This document shows, piece after piece, positions 31,012-41,641 of a DNA stretch of 64,000 nt. The position numbers were made by a program, and so were the translations under genes. The stretch is from NCBI RefSeq assembly GCF_900184035.1, contig NZ_FXWP01000010.1, positions 1 through 64,000 on the forward strand. Reading direction: 5' to 3'. The notes below the pieces were generated by a model that did no database searches, had not been told where the DNA came from, and worked only from the letters and a program-made list of their open reading frames with translations. The stretch comes from Kosakonia pseudosacchari (lineage in GTDB: Bacteria; Pseudomonadota; Gammaproteobacteria; Enterobacterales; Enterobacteriaceae). Position 1 is the stretch's first letter. Each line of letters starts with the position of its first letter.

Positions 31012-31215
31012 ATGAGTCTGTTTCCCGTCATCGTGGTGTTCGGTTTGTCGTTCCCACCGATTTTTTTCGAATTAATTTTGTCACTGGCGATCTTCTGGCT
31101 GGTGCGCCGTGTGCTGGTCCCCACCGGGATCTATGACTTCGTCTGGCACCCGGCGCTGTTTAACACTGCGCTGTATTGCTGCCTTTTTTACCTGCTGTCG
31201 CGCCTGTTTGTTTGA
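31012..31215 (+). CDS. aaeX: Small membrane protein AaeX
   Basis: A 67-residue inner-membrane protein with two hydrophobic helices, the first gene of the aaeXAB efflux operon. The sequence ([20 protein letters not shown]) is nearly the same as E. coli AaeX. The start at 31012 is chosen by that match and by AAGG upstream; an earlier in-frame start adds 11 residues. Its exact role beside AaeA and AaeB is unknown. Confidence 0.94.
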   Translation: MSLFPVIVVFGLSFPPIFFELILSLAIFWLVRRVLVPTGIYDFVWHPALFNTALYCCLFYLLSRLFV

Positions 31216-31222
31216 GGTAGAA

Positions 31223-32155
31223 GTGAAAACACTAACAAGAAATATCTCTCGCACCGCTATCACTATGGTGCTGGTCATCCTGGCGTTCGTCGCGATTTTC
31301 CGCGCCTGGGTTTATTACACCGAATCGCCCTGGACGCGCGACGCGCGCTTTAGTGCCGACGTCGTGGCTATCGCGCCAGATGTCACTGGCCTTGTCACCG
31401 CTGTCAATGTGCATGACAACCAACTGGTGAAAGAGGGCCAGGTGCTGTTTACCATCGATCAACCGCGTTACCAAAAAGCGCTGGCGGAAGATGAAGCAGA
31501 CGTTGCCTATTACGAAGCGCTGGTGGCGGAGAAACGCCGTGAAGCCGGGCGGCGTAACCAGCTGGGTGTTCAGGCCATGTCACGTGAAGAGATCGACCAG
31601 GCCAACAACACCCTGCAAACCGAGCTGCATCAATTAGCCAAAGCACAAGCAGCCCGCGATCTGGCTAAGCTGGATCTGGAGCGCACGATCATTCGTGCAC
31701 CGGCCGATGGTTGGATCACGAACCTGAATGTCTACACCGGTGAGTTTATTACCCGTGGTTCCACCGCTGTGGCGCTGGTGAAACAACACACGTTCTACGT
31801 GCTGGCGTATATGGAAGAGACCAAGCTGGAAGGCGTGCGTCCCGGTTATCGCGCGGAGATCACCCCGCTTGGCAGCAATCTGGTATTAAAAGGCACGGTG
31901 GACAGCATCGCCGCAGGCGTCACGAACGCCAGCAGCAGTAATGACAGCAAAGGCATGGCGACCATCGATTCCAACCTTGAATGGGTGCGGCTGGCGCAGC
32001 GTGTGCCGGTACGTATTCGTCTCGACAAACAACCAGGCAATCTGTGGCCGGCGGGCACCACCGCGACGGTGGTGGTGACGGGAAAATCCGATCGTGATGA
32101 AAGCCAGGATTCGTTCTTTCGCAAAATGGCGCATCGCCTGCGTGAGCTGGGGTAA
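31223..32155 (+). CDS. aaeA: p-Hydroxybenzoic acid efflux membrane-fusion subunit AaeA
   Basis: A 310-residue HlyD-type membrane-fusion protein that links the AaeB pump to the periplasm. A short cytoplasmic N-terminus and a membrane helix (about 11-31) are followed by a barrel-sandwich (lipoyl-like) domain and a coiled coil (about 95-150). The start is GTG at 31223 with GAGG just upstream; the resulting sequence [14 protein letters not shown] matches E. coli AaeA. It lies 7 bases after aaeX. Confidence 0.94.
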   Translation: MKTLTRNISRTAITMVLVILAFVAIFRAWVYYTESPWTRDARFSADVVAIAPDVTGLVTAVNVHDNQLVKEGQVLFTIDQPRYQKALAEDEADVAYYEALVAEKRREAGRRNQLGVQAMSREEIDQANNTLQTELHQLAKAQAARDLAKLDLERTIIRAPADGWITNLNVYTGEFITRGSTAVALVKQHTFYVLAYMEETKLEGVRPGYRAEITPLGSNLVLKGTVDSIAAGVTNASSSNDSKGMATIDSNLEWVRLAQRVPVRIRLDKQPGNLWPAGTTATVVVTGKSDRDESQDSFFRKMAHRLRELG

Positions 32156-32160
32156 TCGCT

Positions 32161-34128
32161 ATGGGGCTGTTATCCATTGCCAGCCAGCATTTGCGTTTTG
32201 CTTTCAAGCTGGCCTTTGCCGTGGTACTGGCACTGTTTGTTGGCTTTCACTTTCAGCTTGAAACCCCGCGCTGGGCGGTATTAACCGCGGCGATTGTCGC
32301 GGCGGGACCCGCTTTTGCCGCCGGTGGCGAGCCTTATTCCGGGGCGATTCGCTACCGGGGAATGTTGCGTATTGTCGGCACCTTTATCGGCTGTATTGCC
32401 GGGCTGGCCATCATCATCATGCTGATCCGCACCCCGCTTCTGATGTTAATGGTGTGCTGTATTTGGGCCGGATTTTGTACCTGGGTCTCGTCGCTGGTGC
32501 GTGTTGAAAACTCTTACGCCTGGGGGCTGGCGGGTTATACCGCGTTGATTATTGTTGTCACTATTCAGACGGAACCCCTGCTGGCACCGCAATATGCCGT
32601 TGAGCGGTGCAGTGAAATCGTGGTGGGCATTCTCTGCGCCATTGTCGCCGATCTGCTCTTTTCTCCGCGCTCCGTCAAACAGGAAATTGACCGCGAGCTG
32701 GATAGCCTGCTGCTGGCCCACTATCAACTGATGCAGTTGTGTATTAAGCATGGCGATAGCGAAGAGGTGGACAACGCCTGGGCTGCGCTGGTGCGCCGTA
32801 CCACTGCACTTGAAGGGATGCGCAGCAATCTGAATATTGAGTCTTCCCGTTGGGGGCGCGCAAACCGCCGTCTGAAAGCGATCAATACCCTGTCGCTGAC
32901 GCTGATCACCCAGGCGTGTGAAACGTACCTGATTCAGAACACTCGCCCGGAGCTTATCACTGATACGTTTCGCGAGTTGTTTGCCGAGCCGGTCGAGAAC
33001 GTGCAGGAGATGCACAAGCAATTAAAAAGAATGCGTCGGGTCATCGCCTGGACCGGTGAGCGGGAAACGCCGGTCACGATTTATAGCTGGGTGGGTGCGG
33101 CGACCCGCTATCTGCTGCTGAAACGCGGTGTTATTGGCAACGCGAAAATCAGCGCCGTTGAAGAAGAGGTTCTGCAGGGCGAAGTGGTGGTGAAAGCCGA
33201 ATCAGCCGAACGTCATCATGCGATGGTTAACTTCTGGCGCACCACGCTTTCTTGCATGCTGGGCACGTTGTTCTGGCTGTGGACTGGCTGGACTTCCGGC
33301 AGCGGTTCGATGGTAATGATCGCGGTAGTCACGTCGCTGGCGATGCGTCTGCCGAACCCGAAAATGGTGGCGAAAGACTTTATCTACGGCATGTTATGGG
33401 CGCTGCCGATTGGTTCGTTCTATTACCTGGTTATCCTGCCATCGACGCAACAAAGCATGCTGCTGCTGTGTATTAGCCTTGCGGTACTGGCGTTCTTTAT
33501 CGGTATTGAAGTGCAAAAACGGCGGCTGGGTTCAATGGCGACGCTGGCGGGCACCATTAATATTCTGGTGCTTGATAACCCGATGACCTTTAAATTCAGC
33601 CAGTTTTTGGATAACGCGCTGGGACAACTGGTTGGCGTGGTTCTGGCGATGGTTGTGCTTTTGCTGGTGCGCGATAACTCGCAAGCGCGTACCGGGCGCA
33701 TGCTGTTGAACCAGTTTGTTTCCGCTGCCGTTTCGGCAATGACCACCAATACCGCGCGTCGCAAAGAGAACCATTTGCCTGCACTGTATCAACAGCTTTT
33801 CTTGCTGCTGAATAAATTTCCGGGTGATATCGCCAAGTTCCGCCTCGCGCTAACGTTGATTATTGCGCATCAGCGCCTGCGGGATGCACCGGTGCCAATC
33901 AATGATGATCTGTCGGCGTTTCATCGCCAGTTACGACGTACGGCGTCACAAGTAATATCGGCGGGCAGCGACACGAAACGTCGACGTTACTTCACCCAGT
34001 TGCTGGAAGAGCTGGATATCTACCAGCACAAGCTACACCACTGGAACGCACCGCCGCAGGTTACCGAGCCGGTACACCGGCTAACCGGCATGTTGCACAA
34101 ATACCAACATGCGCTGACCAGCAGTTAA
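32161..34128 (+). CDS. aaeB: p-Hydroxybenzoic acid efflux pump subunit AaeB
   Basis: A 655-residue inner-membrane transporter of the aromatic acid exporter (fusaric-acid-resistance-like) family. It exports p-hydroxybenzoate and related aromatic carboxylates as a metabolic relief valve. Two clusters of hydrophobic helices (about 13-160 and 365-500) surround and precede cytoplasmic regions. The length equals E. coli AaeB. It follows aaeA by 5 bases and is closed by a terminator. Confidence 0.95.
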   Translation: MGLLSIASQHLRFAFKLAFAVVLALFVGFHFQLETPRWAVLTAAIVAAGPAFAAGGEPYSGAIRYRGMLRIVGTFIGCIAGLAIIIMLIRTPLLMLMVCCIWAGFCTWVSSLVRVENSYAWGLAGYTALIIVVTIQTEPLLAPQYAVERCSEIVVGILCAIVADLLFSPRSVKQEIDRELDSLLLAHYQLMQLCIKHGDSEEVDNAWAALVRRTTALEGMRSNLNIESSRWGRANRRLKAINTLSLTLITQACETYLIQNTRPELITDTFRELFAEPVENVQEMHKQLKRMRRVIAWTGERETPVTIYSWVGAATRYLLLKRGVIGNAKISAVEEEVLQGEVVVKAESAERHHAMVNFWRTTLSCMLGTLFWLWTGWTSGSGSMVMIAVVTSLAMRLPNPKMVAKDFIYGMLWALPIGSFYYLVILPSTQQSMLLLCISLAVLAFFIGIEVQKRRLGSMATLAGTINILVLDNPMTFKFSQFLDNALGQLVGVVLAMVVLLLVRDNSQARTGRMLLNQFVSAAVSAMTTNTARRKENHLPALYQQLFLLLNKFPGDIAKFRLALTLIIAHQRLRDAPVPINDDLSAFHRQLRRTASQVISAGSDTKRRRYFTQLLEELDIYQHKLHHWNAPPQVTEPVHRLTGMLHKYQHALTSS

Positions 34129-34132
34129 TGCC

Positions 34133-34161
34133 AAACCGACGCCAAAAGCGTCGGTTTTTTT
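34133..34161 (+). terminator. aaeXAB terminator
   Basis: ACCGACGC and GCGTCGGT pair around CAAAA and are followed by six T. It starts a few bases after the aaeB stop codon. Confidence 0.93.
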
Positions 34162-34210
34162 ATGGCTATACTTTCTAAGAGTTTTTATAAACCGCAGATC
34201 AGGAGGACAA

Positions 34211-35665
34211 ATGACAACGCAGTCACTGCAGGACAATGCGCTTTTTCAGACCGGCTATCTGGTTGATGGGGTCTGGAAAACGCTGGATACCACATTTGAC
34301 GTTCTGAATCCGGCTACGGGTGAAACTATCGCGAAAGTTGCCAAAGCAGGCAAGAAAGAGACCGAAGAAGCCATTGCTGCCGCGACGCGCGCTTTTCCCG
34401 CATGGCGGGCGAAAACCGCGAAAGAGCGTTCGACCATTTTGTATCGCTGGTATGAGTTGATTATCGAAAACAAAAGCTGGCTGGGGCGATTGATGACCAC
34501 CGAGCAGGGCAAACCATTGAAAGAAGCGGAAGGCGAAGTTGACTATGCCGCCAGCTTTATTCAGTGGTTTGCTGAGCAGGCGAAACGCGCTAACGGTGAA
34601 ATTATCCCGCCCATCAAGCCCGGCTCACGCATTCTGGCGACGCGAGAGCCCATTGGCGTAGTGGCCGCGATTACGCCGTGGAATTTCCCAATGGCGATGT
34701 TGACCCGCAAGCTTGGACCCGCGCTGGCGGCAGGCTGTACCGGCGTTATTAAACCGGCAAATAACACACCGCTTAGCGCGTTTGCTTTGCTGGCGCTGGC
34801 GAAAAAAGCTGGTGTGCCGGACGGTGTGCTGAATGCCGTTGCCGGAAATACGTCTGAAATCAGCGATGCGATCATGGCCAGCCATGAAGTGCGCAAAATC
34901 TCGTTTACCGGCTCGACGGCGGTGGGGAAAACGCTGGTGCGCAACGCGGCTGAAACCATGAAAAAAGTGTCGATGGAGCTGGGAGGAAATGCGCCTTATA
35001 TCGTGTTTGAGGATGCCGACATTGACGCGGCGGTGCAGGGCGCTATCGCCAATAAATTCCGTAATGCGGGGCAGGTGTGCGTCAGTGTTAACCGCTTCTA
35101 TATCCATGAATCGGTCTACGAGACCTTTACGCAAAAACTGACGCAGGCTGTTAATGGATTAAAAGTGGGTAATGGTCTGGATGAGGGCGTGGTTGTCGGA
35201 CCGCTTATTGAACGCGCCGCGGTGGACAAAGTGCGCGAGCATGTCGACGATGCCGTCGCCAAAGGAGCGAAAGTATTGGCCGGTGGCAAACCACACAGCC
35301 TCGGCGGAAACTTCTGGCAGCCAACGGTGCTGGGTGATTGCAGCGATGGCATGAAGCTGGCGCAGGAGGAGACGTTTGGCCCGGTAGCCGCCTGTTTCCG
35401 TTTCACCAGCGAAGAGGAGGTGGTGCAACGCGCCAACGCAACACCGTTTGGTCTGGCCGCCTATTTCTATACGCAGAACCTGCAGCGGGTATTTCGCGTT
35501 TCGCAGGCGATTGAAAGCGGCATGATCGGCATTAACGAATGTGCGGTATCAACGGAGCTGGGACCGTTTGGCGGGGTGAAAGAGTCCGGCCTTGGCCGGG
35601 AAGGTTCGGTGCTGGGGCTGGAAGAGTTTCTGGAAGTGAAAACTCTGCACCTTGGGGGGTTGTAA
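34211..35665 (+). CDS. GabD-like aldehyde dehydrogenase (succinate-semialdehyde dehydrogenase family)
   Basis: A 484-residue soluble enzyme expected to oxidise succinate or glutarate semialdehyde, or a similar aldehyde, to the acid with NAD(P)+. The superfamily signature is complete: TPWNFPMA (about 156), FTGSTAVGK (about 232), general base Glu256 in MELGGN, and nucleophile Cys290 in NAGQVCVSVNR. Length and ends (EVKTLHLGGL) resemble GabD. The catalytic Cys is followed by VSVNR rather than a second Cys, unlike E. coli GabD as I recall it. It has its own AGGAGG and follows a terminator. E. coli K-12 has no gene here, so it is an accessory insertion; the substrate is not certain. Confidence 0.85.
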   Translation: MTTQSLQDNALFQTGYLVDGVWKTLDTTFDVLNPATGETIAKVAKAGKKETEEAIAAATRAFPAWRAKTAKERSTILYRWYELIIENKSWLGRLMTTEQGKPLKEAEGEVDYAASFIQWFAEQAKRANGEIIPPIKPGSRILATREPIGVVAAITPWNFPMAMLTRKLGPALAAGCTGVIKPANNTPLSAFALLALAKKAGVPDGVLNAVAGNTSEISDAIMASHEVRKISFTGSTAVGKTLVRNAAETMKKVSMELGGNAPYIVFEDADIDAAVQGAIANKFRNAGQVCVSVNRFYIHESVYETFTQKLTQAVNGLKVGNGLDEGVVVGPLIERAAVDKVREHVDDAVAKGAKVLAGGKPHSLGGNFWQPTVLGDCSDGMKLAQEETFGPVAACFRFTSEEEVVQRANATPFGLAAYFYTQNLQRVFRVSQAIESGMIGINECAVSTELGPFGGVKESGLGREGSVLGLEEFLEVKTLHLGGL

Positions 35666-35671
35666 TCATGC

Positions 35672-35690
35672 GGGCGGCGTCTTGCCGCCC
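35672..35690 (+). repeat. Stem-loop between the dehydrogenase and yhcO
   Basis: GGGCGGC and GCCGCCC form a seven-base-pair stem with a five-base loop directly after the dehydrogenase stop codon. No U-tract follows, so it may only attenuate transcription into yhcO. Confidence 0.5.
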
Positions 35691-35710
35691 TGTTGGGCTG
35701 ATGGCGGAAA

Positions 35711-35980
35711 ATGAATATCTACACTTTCGATTTTAAACATATCGACGATCAAAGTGCTTTCTACCGCGAGTTTAGCCGCCAGTTCGCTATTGAGCGCGAG
35801 AAAGTTCACGATCTGGATTCCCTGTGGGACACAGTGATGGATGGCGCGCTGCCTTTGCCGCTGGAAATTGAATTTATTCATCTGCCGGAAAAACAGCGCC
35901 GTCGTTTTGGCGCGTTGATTCTGCTCTTTGATGAAGCGGAAGAGGAGCTGGAAGGCGAGTTGCGTTTTAATGTGCGGTGA
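35711..35980 (+). CDS. yhcO: Barstar-family protein YhcO
   Basis: An 89-residue acidic protein of the barstar family, whose founding member inhibits a ribonuclease. The C-terminal half [36 protein letters not shown] is nearly as in E. coli YhcO. No barnase-like gene is seen nearby, so the partner is unknown. It lies in the usual place between aaeB and yhcN, with the GabD-like gene inserted before it. Confidence 0.92.
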   Translation: MNIYTFDFKHIDDQSAFYREFSRQFAIEREKVHDLDSLWDTVMDGALPLPLEIEFIHLPEKQRRRFGALILLFDEAEEELEGELRFNVR

Positions 35981-35988
35981 GTGAAGGC

Positions 35989-36015
35989 AAAAAAAAGCCC
36001 CTGACAGGCAGGGGC
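35989..36015 (-). terminator. Terminator of the yhcN-type genes
   Basis: GCCCCTG and CAGGGGC pair around a five-base loop and are followed on the minus strand by eight T. It lies 27 bases past the stop codon at 36042. Confidence 0.88.
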
Positions 36016-36041
36016 AAGTCGTCGGACAAGACGACGAGGGT

Positions 36042-36305
36042 TTATTTATACAGTTCAGCCGTAACGTGGGTGCTATCACCCGTACGCGCTTCAATAATAC
36101 GGTAGCTGCTCGCGCCAGCCTGATCGGCTTTAGCAGAGAGCTCCTGGCGAATGTCCATCGGGACGCCCGCTCGTTGGGAAATCGAAACACTGCCCATAGA
36201 TTGCAGGTTGCTGGCTTGTTCACTGTTAACTAACGTTGCGGCGCTCGCGCCGAAAGCGATCAGGGATGCAAGGCCAAGGGATGCGATGATGATATTACGT
36301 TTCAT
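36042..36305 (-). CDS. YhcN-family (DUF1471) periplasmic protein, second paralogue
   Basis: An 87-residue secreted protein of the YhcN/BhsA/McbA (DUF1471) family. The signal peptide runs to about residue 22 (AFGASA), and the mature part keeps the family pattern: Met-Gly-Ser-Val-Ser in the middle, a YRIIEAR segment, and the ending THVTAELYK. It lies 101 bases after a close relative of the same length, so the two form a tandem pair. E. coli has a single yhcN here. Family members respond to stress such as acid, peroxide or metals; the role of this copy is unknown. Confidence 0.88.
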   Translation of the reverse strand: MKRNIIIASLGLASLIAFGASAATLVNSEQASNLQSMGSVSISQRAGVPMDIRQELSAKADQAGASSYRIIEARTGDSTHVTAELYK

Positions 36306-36326
36306 TGTCTGTCTCCTTTAGAGAGG

Positions 36327-36377
36327 CTCAACGGCGAGAAGGGTTGAACAGCTATTTTTGTGCCTGGTGCCGTTGAG
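36327..36377 (-). repeat. Inverted repeat between the two yhcN-type genes
   Basis: CTCAACGGC (36327-36335) and GCCGTTGAG (36369-36377) are perfect inverted repeats separated by 33 bases, filling most of the gap between the paralogues. In a shared transcript they could form a stem; there is no U-tract. Confidence 0.55.
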
Positions 36378-36406
36378 TGACGAATTCATAGGGTTATCGG
36401 TAAAAC

Positions 36407-36670
36407 TTATTTGTACAGCTCTGCGGTTGCGTGCCACTGGTCGCCGCTACGTGCTTCAATGATGCGGTAAGCTGACGCACCTTGTTCTTCCGCTTTTTTG
36501 CTCAGTTGCGCGTTCATGTCCATCGGTGATGCGGTTACAGAACCGATCGAAACGGTACCCAGCGACTGGCGAGATTGCGCCTGTTCCGCGTTGATGGAAT
36601 CCGCCGCGAAAGCGCCAAATGACAGGGCTGAAAGGACACTCAGTGTTGCAACGGTAGATTTGATATTCAT
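36407..36670 (-). CDS. yhcN: Peroxide/acid stress protein YhcN
   Basis: An 87-residue periplasmic DUF1471 protein. The signal peptide (MNIKSTVATLSVLSALSFG, cleavage after AFA) and the mature sequence, with ASPMDM, AYRIIEARSGD and WHATAELYK, match E. coli YhcN, which helps against acid and hydrogen peroxide stress. A similar gene follows downstream on the same strand. The next 380 bases upstream hold its promoter region. Confidence 0.9.
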   Translation of the reverse strand: MNIKSTVATLSVLSALSFGAFAADSINAEQAQSRQSLGTVSIGSVTASPMDMNAQLSKKAEEQGASAYRIIEARSGDQWHATAELYK

Positions 36671-37018
36671 GTCTATTACCTCGTCGTATTCTTTTCTTTA
36701 AATTTTTCGGAAGGTCTTGTTTCGTGACCCTCATCACAAAATCAAGTATACACTAGTCACGCGAATAATTAATACCAAGCTAATTATAACTATGATGAAT
36801 GGGAATATGATTTGCGGTTTTATATTGCTGAAATGCATAAAAAACAGCGTTCAGGTAAGAATATAGTTAACGTTAGTTAAGAAAATCATATGGATAGATG
36901 AATTTGATTTTTTGTGCGGTGGTATACGCTGGGAAAGGGAAGGGAAACCATAAATCGCACTAACTGCTAAGTTAGCAGCAGGTGAAAAGTCGAATTGTGC
37001 AGCAAAAAGCCGAACATT
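36671..37018. other. yhcN-argR intergenic region
   Basis: No gene seen. The sequence is AT-rich, as expected of the yhcN promoter region. A fifteen-base palindrome CTGCTAA-G-TTAGCAG lies at 36964-36978, and repeated GTTA-type words occur near 36860-36885. I cannot name a regulator for them. Confidence 0.5.
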
Positions 37019-37040
37019 CCCCCGCGAGCGAAGCCGGGGG
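37019..37040 (-). terminator. argR hairpin, probable terminator
   Basis: CCCCCG and CGGGGG pair around a ten-base loop, 12 bases after the argR stop codon. On the minus strand a run of five T comes about ten bases later, so it is a weak intrinsic terminator at best. Confidence 0.55.
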
Positions 37041-37051
37041 AGAGGCGCTAA

Positions 37052-37525
<474 letters not shown>

Positions 37526-37568
37526 TCACCCGTAATATGGCCGTGAAAACAACATTATTATGCATATT

Positions 37569-37586
37569 GATGAATTTTTATGCAAA
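37569..37586. promoter_or_regulatory. ARG box upstream of argR
   Basis: On the minus strand the site reads TTTGCATAAAAATTCATC, matching the ArgR consensus (W-N-TGAAT-WWWW-ATTCA-N-W) except for one core base and the last base. A weaker half-matching box (TATGCATAATAATG) follows three bases further down on the argR side. ArgR boxes usually come in such pairs. Confidence 0.65.
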
Positions 37587-38870
<1,284 letters not shown>

Positions 38871-38895
38871 GCCTTGCTGTCCTGCAAGCGCAGGA

Positions 38896-38929
38896 AGAAA
38901 AAACCGGAGCCTGTTGCTCCGGTTTTTTA
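38896..38929. terminator. Bidirectional terminator between mdh and degS
   Basis: AAACCGGAGC and GCTCCGGTTT form a perfect ten-base-pair stem with the loop CTGTT. T-runs on both strands allow it to end both mdh and the convergent degS transcript. Confidence 0.93.
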
Positions 38930-38935
38930 TGAAAC

Positions 38936-40003
38936 TCAGTTGGTCGCCGGGTATTCCTGAATCGTGACCTTGAAGGTGAGTTTCTTGTCGTCGCGCATGA
39001 CCTCGACCGGAATTTCAGACCCTGGCCGGATTTCCGCCACTTGATCCATGGTTTCGAGGGCGGAAACAGCCGGTTTTCCGTTCACCGAGGTGATCACATC
39101 ATTGACCTGAATCCCCGCGCGCGCCGCCGGGCCATCCGGCGAGACTTCGTTAACGACAATCCCCTGGATCGGGTCGATACCGCCGCCCTGGGTGTGCAAC
39201 GGCGCGATCTCCCGGCCGCCAATGCCGATATAGCCACGGATCACGCGGCCATCGCGGATCAACTTATCCATGATTTTGGTCGCCAGCTGGAAAGGAATGG
39301 CGAACCCGATACCTTCCGGCGTTTCACCGTCATTACTTTTATCAAATGACAGGGTGTTGATACCCATCAGTTCGCCCAGCGAATTCACCAGCGCGCCGCC
39401 GGAGTTACCATGGTTAATGGAAGCATCGGTCTGCAAAAAGTTTTGCCGTCCGCTGGGATTCAAACCAATACGACCCGTGGCGCTGATAATCCCCTGGGTC
39501 GTTGTCTGACCAAGGTTATACGGGTTGCCGATCGCCAGTACCACATCGCCGATATGCGGTGTGCGCTTTGTGTTGATGGGGATCACCGGCAAGCCGCCGT
39601 TAGCATTAATCTTCAATACCGCAAGGTCGGTTAACGTATCCGAGCCCACCAGTAACGCTTCAAACACCCGGCCATCCTGCAGCGCGACAATGATTTGGTC
39701 CGCATCGTTAATCACGTGTTTGTTGGTGATGATATAGCCGCGTTGATCCATGATGACGCCGGAACCGAGCGTACGAATTTCGAGACGATCATGGGTGGAG
39801 CTATTCAGGCTACGGTTATAGACGTTCACGACCGCAGGCGCTGCGCGACGAACTGCCGGGTTATAGCTGGCAGGCGTTTCATCGGCGCTGTCGATTTGCG
39901 GCGTCGCGAGCGGAATGTTTTTACGCAGCGAAGGCATGGCGACGATGATCAGACCACCGACAACCAAACCGATTGCCACGGAACGTAAAAGCTTCACATA
40001 CAT
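38936..40003 (-). CDS. degS: Regulatory serine protease DegS
   Basis: A 355-residue inner-membrane-anchored periplasmic protease that senses unassembled outer-membrane proteins and cuts RseA, starting the sigma-E response. A membrane anchor (about 5-24) is followed by the trypsin-like domain with the triad His96, Asp126 and Ser201 (NHGNSGGAL), then one PDZ domain (about 255-350). The start at 40003 matches E. coli; an upstream ATG adds 14 cysteine-rich unrelated residues. It follows degQ by 92 bases. Confidence 0.97.
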   Translation of the reverse strand: MYVKLLRSVAIGLVVGGLIIVAMPSLRKNIPLATPQIDSADETPASYNPAVRRAAPAVVNVYNRSLNSSTHDRLEIRTLGSGVIMDQRGYIITNKHVINDADQIIVALQDGRVFEALLVGSDTLTDLAVLKINANGGLPVIPINTKRTPHIGDVVLAIGNPYNLGQTTTQGIISATGRIGLNPSGRQNFLQTDASINHGNSGGALVNSLGELMGINTLSFDKSNDGETPEGIGFAIPFQLATKIMDKLIRDGRVIRGYIGIGGREIAPLHTQGGGIDPIQGIVVNEVSPDGPAARAGIQVNDVITSVNGKPAVSALETMDQVAEIRPGSEIPVEVMRDDKKLTFKVTIQEYPATN

Positions 40004-40052
40004 GATGGGATAGTCATTAAAAGGAGAACGGCAGCAGCATAACATGAGTTAT

Positions 40053-40083
40053 CCGGACATCACACGCAGGCGGTGATGTCCGG
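40053..40083 (-). repeat. Perfect stem-loop between degQ and degS
   Basis: CCGGACATCAC and GTGATGTCCGG form a perfect eleven-base-pair stem with a nine-base loop, 12 bases after the degQ stop codon. No U-tract follows. It may protect the degQ message or partly uncouple degS. Confidence 0.75.
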
Positions 40084-40095
40084 CGATAGAATTAC

Positions 40096-41472
40096 TTAGC
40101 GCAGCAGCAGATAGATACTGTCGTTGCCCCGCACGATATGCAGCGCCATCACGGAAGGTTTCGCTTCCAGCACTTTGCGCATTTCAGCAATCGACTGTAC
40201 GCGATCCCGGTTAACGCCAATGATCACATCATCTTTGTGCAGGCCAGCCTGCGCGGCGGCGCTGCCTTTTTCCACATTGCCGACGGTGATGCCTTTGGTG
40301 CCATCTTTCAGCTGACCGTCGCTCAGTTCCGCGCCTTGCAACGACGGAGAGATCAGCTCGGCGCTGGCAGAAGAGGAGGTGCTTTTATCAAGCGTCACTT
40401 CGACATCCAGTGGTTTGCCGTCGCGCAATATCCCCAACTTCACCTTCGCTCCCGGTTCTGTGGTCGCAATACGCGAACGCAGCTCGGCGAAGCTGCTCAG
40501 TGGTTTACCATTCAGGCTAACAATCACATCACCCGATTTGATCCCCGCTTTTGCCGACCCCGAATTCGGCAGCACTTCACTGACAAATGCGCCGCGCTGC
40601 ACGTTCAGGTTAAAGGCTTTGGCGATATCCGCGCTCATTTCGGTGCCTTTAATACCCAACAGACCACGTTTGATTTCACCAAACTGGATTAACTGGCGGG
40701 AGAGGGTTTGCGCCATGTTACTGGGGATCGCAAAGCCGATGCCGACGCTGCCGCCGCCCGGTGCGAGTATCGCCGTGTTAATGCCGATAAGTTCGCCGTT
40801 CAGGTTGAGCAGCGCGCCGCCGGAGTTGCCACGGTTAATGGAAGCATCGGTCTGGATAAAGTTTTCCAGCCCTTCAAGGTTCAGGCCGCTGCGGCCCAGG
40901 GCAGAAACAATCCCGGATGTGGCGGTTTGACCCAGGCCGAAGGGGTTGCCGACGGCAATAACGAAATCGCCGACGCGCAGCTGATCGGAATCGGCGATGG
41001 AAATTTGTGTCAGATTGCTCGCATTTTGTAATTGCAGCAGCGCGATGTCGCTCTGGTCGTCCCCGCCAATCAATTTGGCTTCGAATTCACGCCCGTCATT
41101 CAACTGCACATTGATTTTTTGTGCCTGGTTAATCACGTGGTTATTAGTCAGCACGTAACCTTTAGCGGCATCAATAATCACCCCGGAACCCAGGCCTTCG
41201 AACGGTTGTGGTTGCTGCTGTGGTTGATCCGGCATCTCTTCGCCGAAATATTTTTTCAGTTCTTCAGGGACTTTCTGGCCTTGTACCGCCGTGCCTTCTA
41301 CCTGCACGCTGACAACCGCCGGCAGAACCTTTTCCAGCACGGGCGCGAGGCTTGGTAACGCGCCCTGACCAGGGACTTGTGACGGCATTGCCGCAACGGT
41401 CTGAAAGGGTGCCGAGAGAATTAACCCGACACTTAACGCAAATGCACTCAACAGCTGGGTTTGTTTCTTCAT
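40096..41472 (-). CDS. degQ: Periplasmic serine endoprotease DegQ
   Basis: A 458-residue HtrA-family periplasmic protease and chaperone. A cleavable signal peptide (about 1-27, ending TVAA) is followed by the trypsin-like domain with the His in LTNNHVIN, Asp in DQSDIALLQ and Ser in NRGNSGGAL, then two PDZ domains (about 260-350 and 365-455). It lacks the long LA loop of DegP, having a short glutamine/proline-rich insert instead, which supports DegQ. The start at 41472 gives MKKQTQLLSA as in E. coli. Confidence 0.97.
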   Translation of the reverse strand: MKKQTQLLSAFALSVGLILSAPFQTVAAMPSQVPGQGALPSLAPVLEKVLPAVVSVQVEGTAVQGQKVPEELKKYFGEEMPDQPQQQPQPFEGLGSGVIIDAAKGYVLTNNHVINQAQKINVQLNDGREFEAKLIGGDDQSDIALLQLQNASNLTQISIADSDQLRVGDFVIAVGNPFGLGQTATSGIVSALGRSGLNLEGLENFIQTDASINRGNSGGALLNLNGELIGINTAILAPGGGSVGIGFAIPSNMAQTLSRQLIQFGEIKRGLLGIKGTEMSADIAKAFNLNVQRGAFVSEVLPNSGSAKAGIKSGDVIVSLNGKPLSSFAELRSRIATTEPGAKVKLGILRDGKPLDVEVTLDKSTSSSASAELISPSLQGAELSDGQLKDGTKGITVGNVEKGSAAAQAGLHKDDVIIGVNRDRVQSIAEMRKVLEAKPSVMALHIVRGNDSIYLLLR

Positions 41473-41641
41473 TGATGCTGGCTCTCGTAACCTGAAGTGG
41501 AAGGAATGACGCCCCAAAACAGTTTGATGTTATTGAAATTTCAACCGCGTAACAATGAGGTGAATGACTAAATAATAGCTGCGATGCGCAAGAAGGGACG
41601 GGCGCAAGGAGCGCGCCCGTAAATATTTCAGAAGTGTTCGA

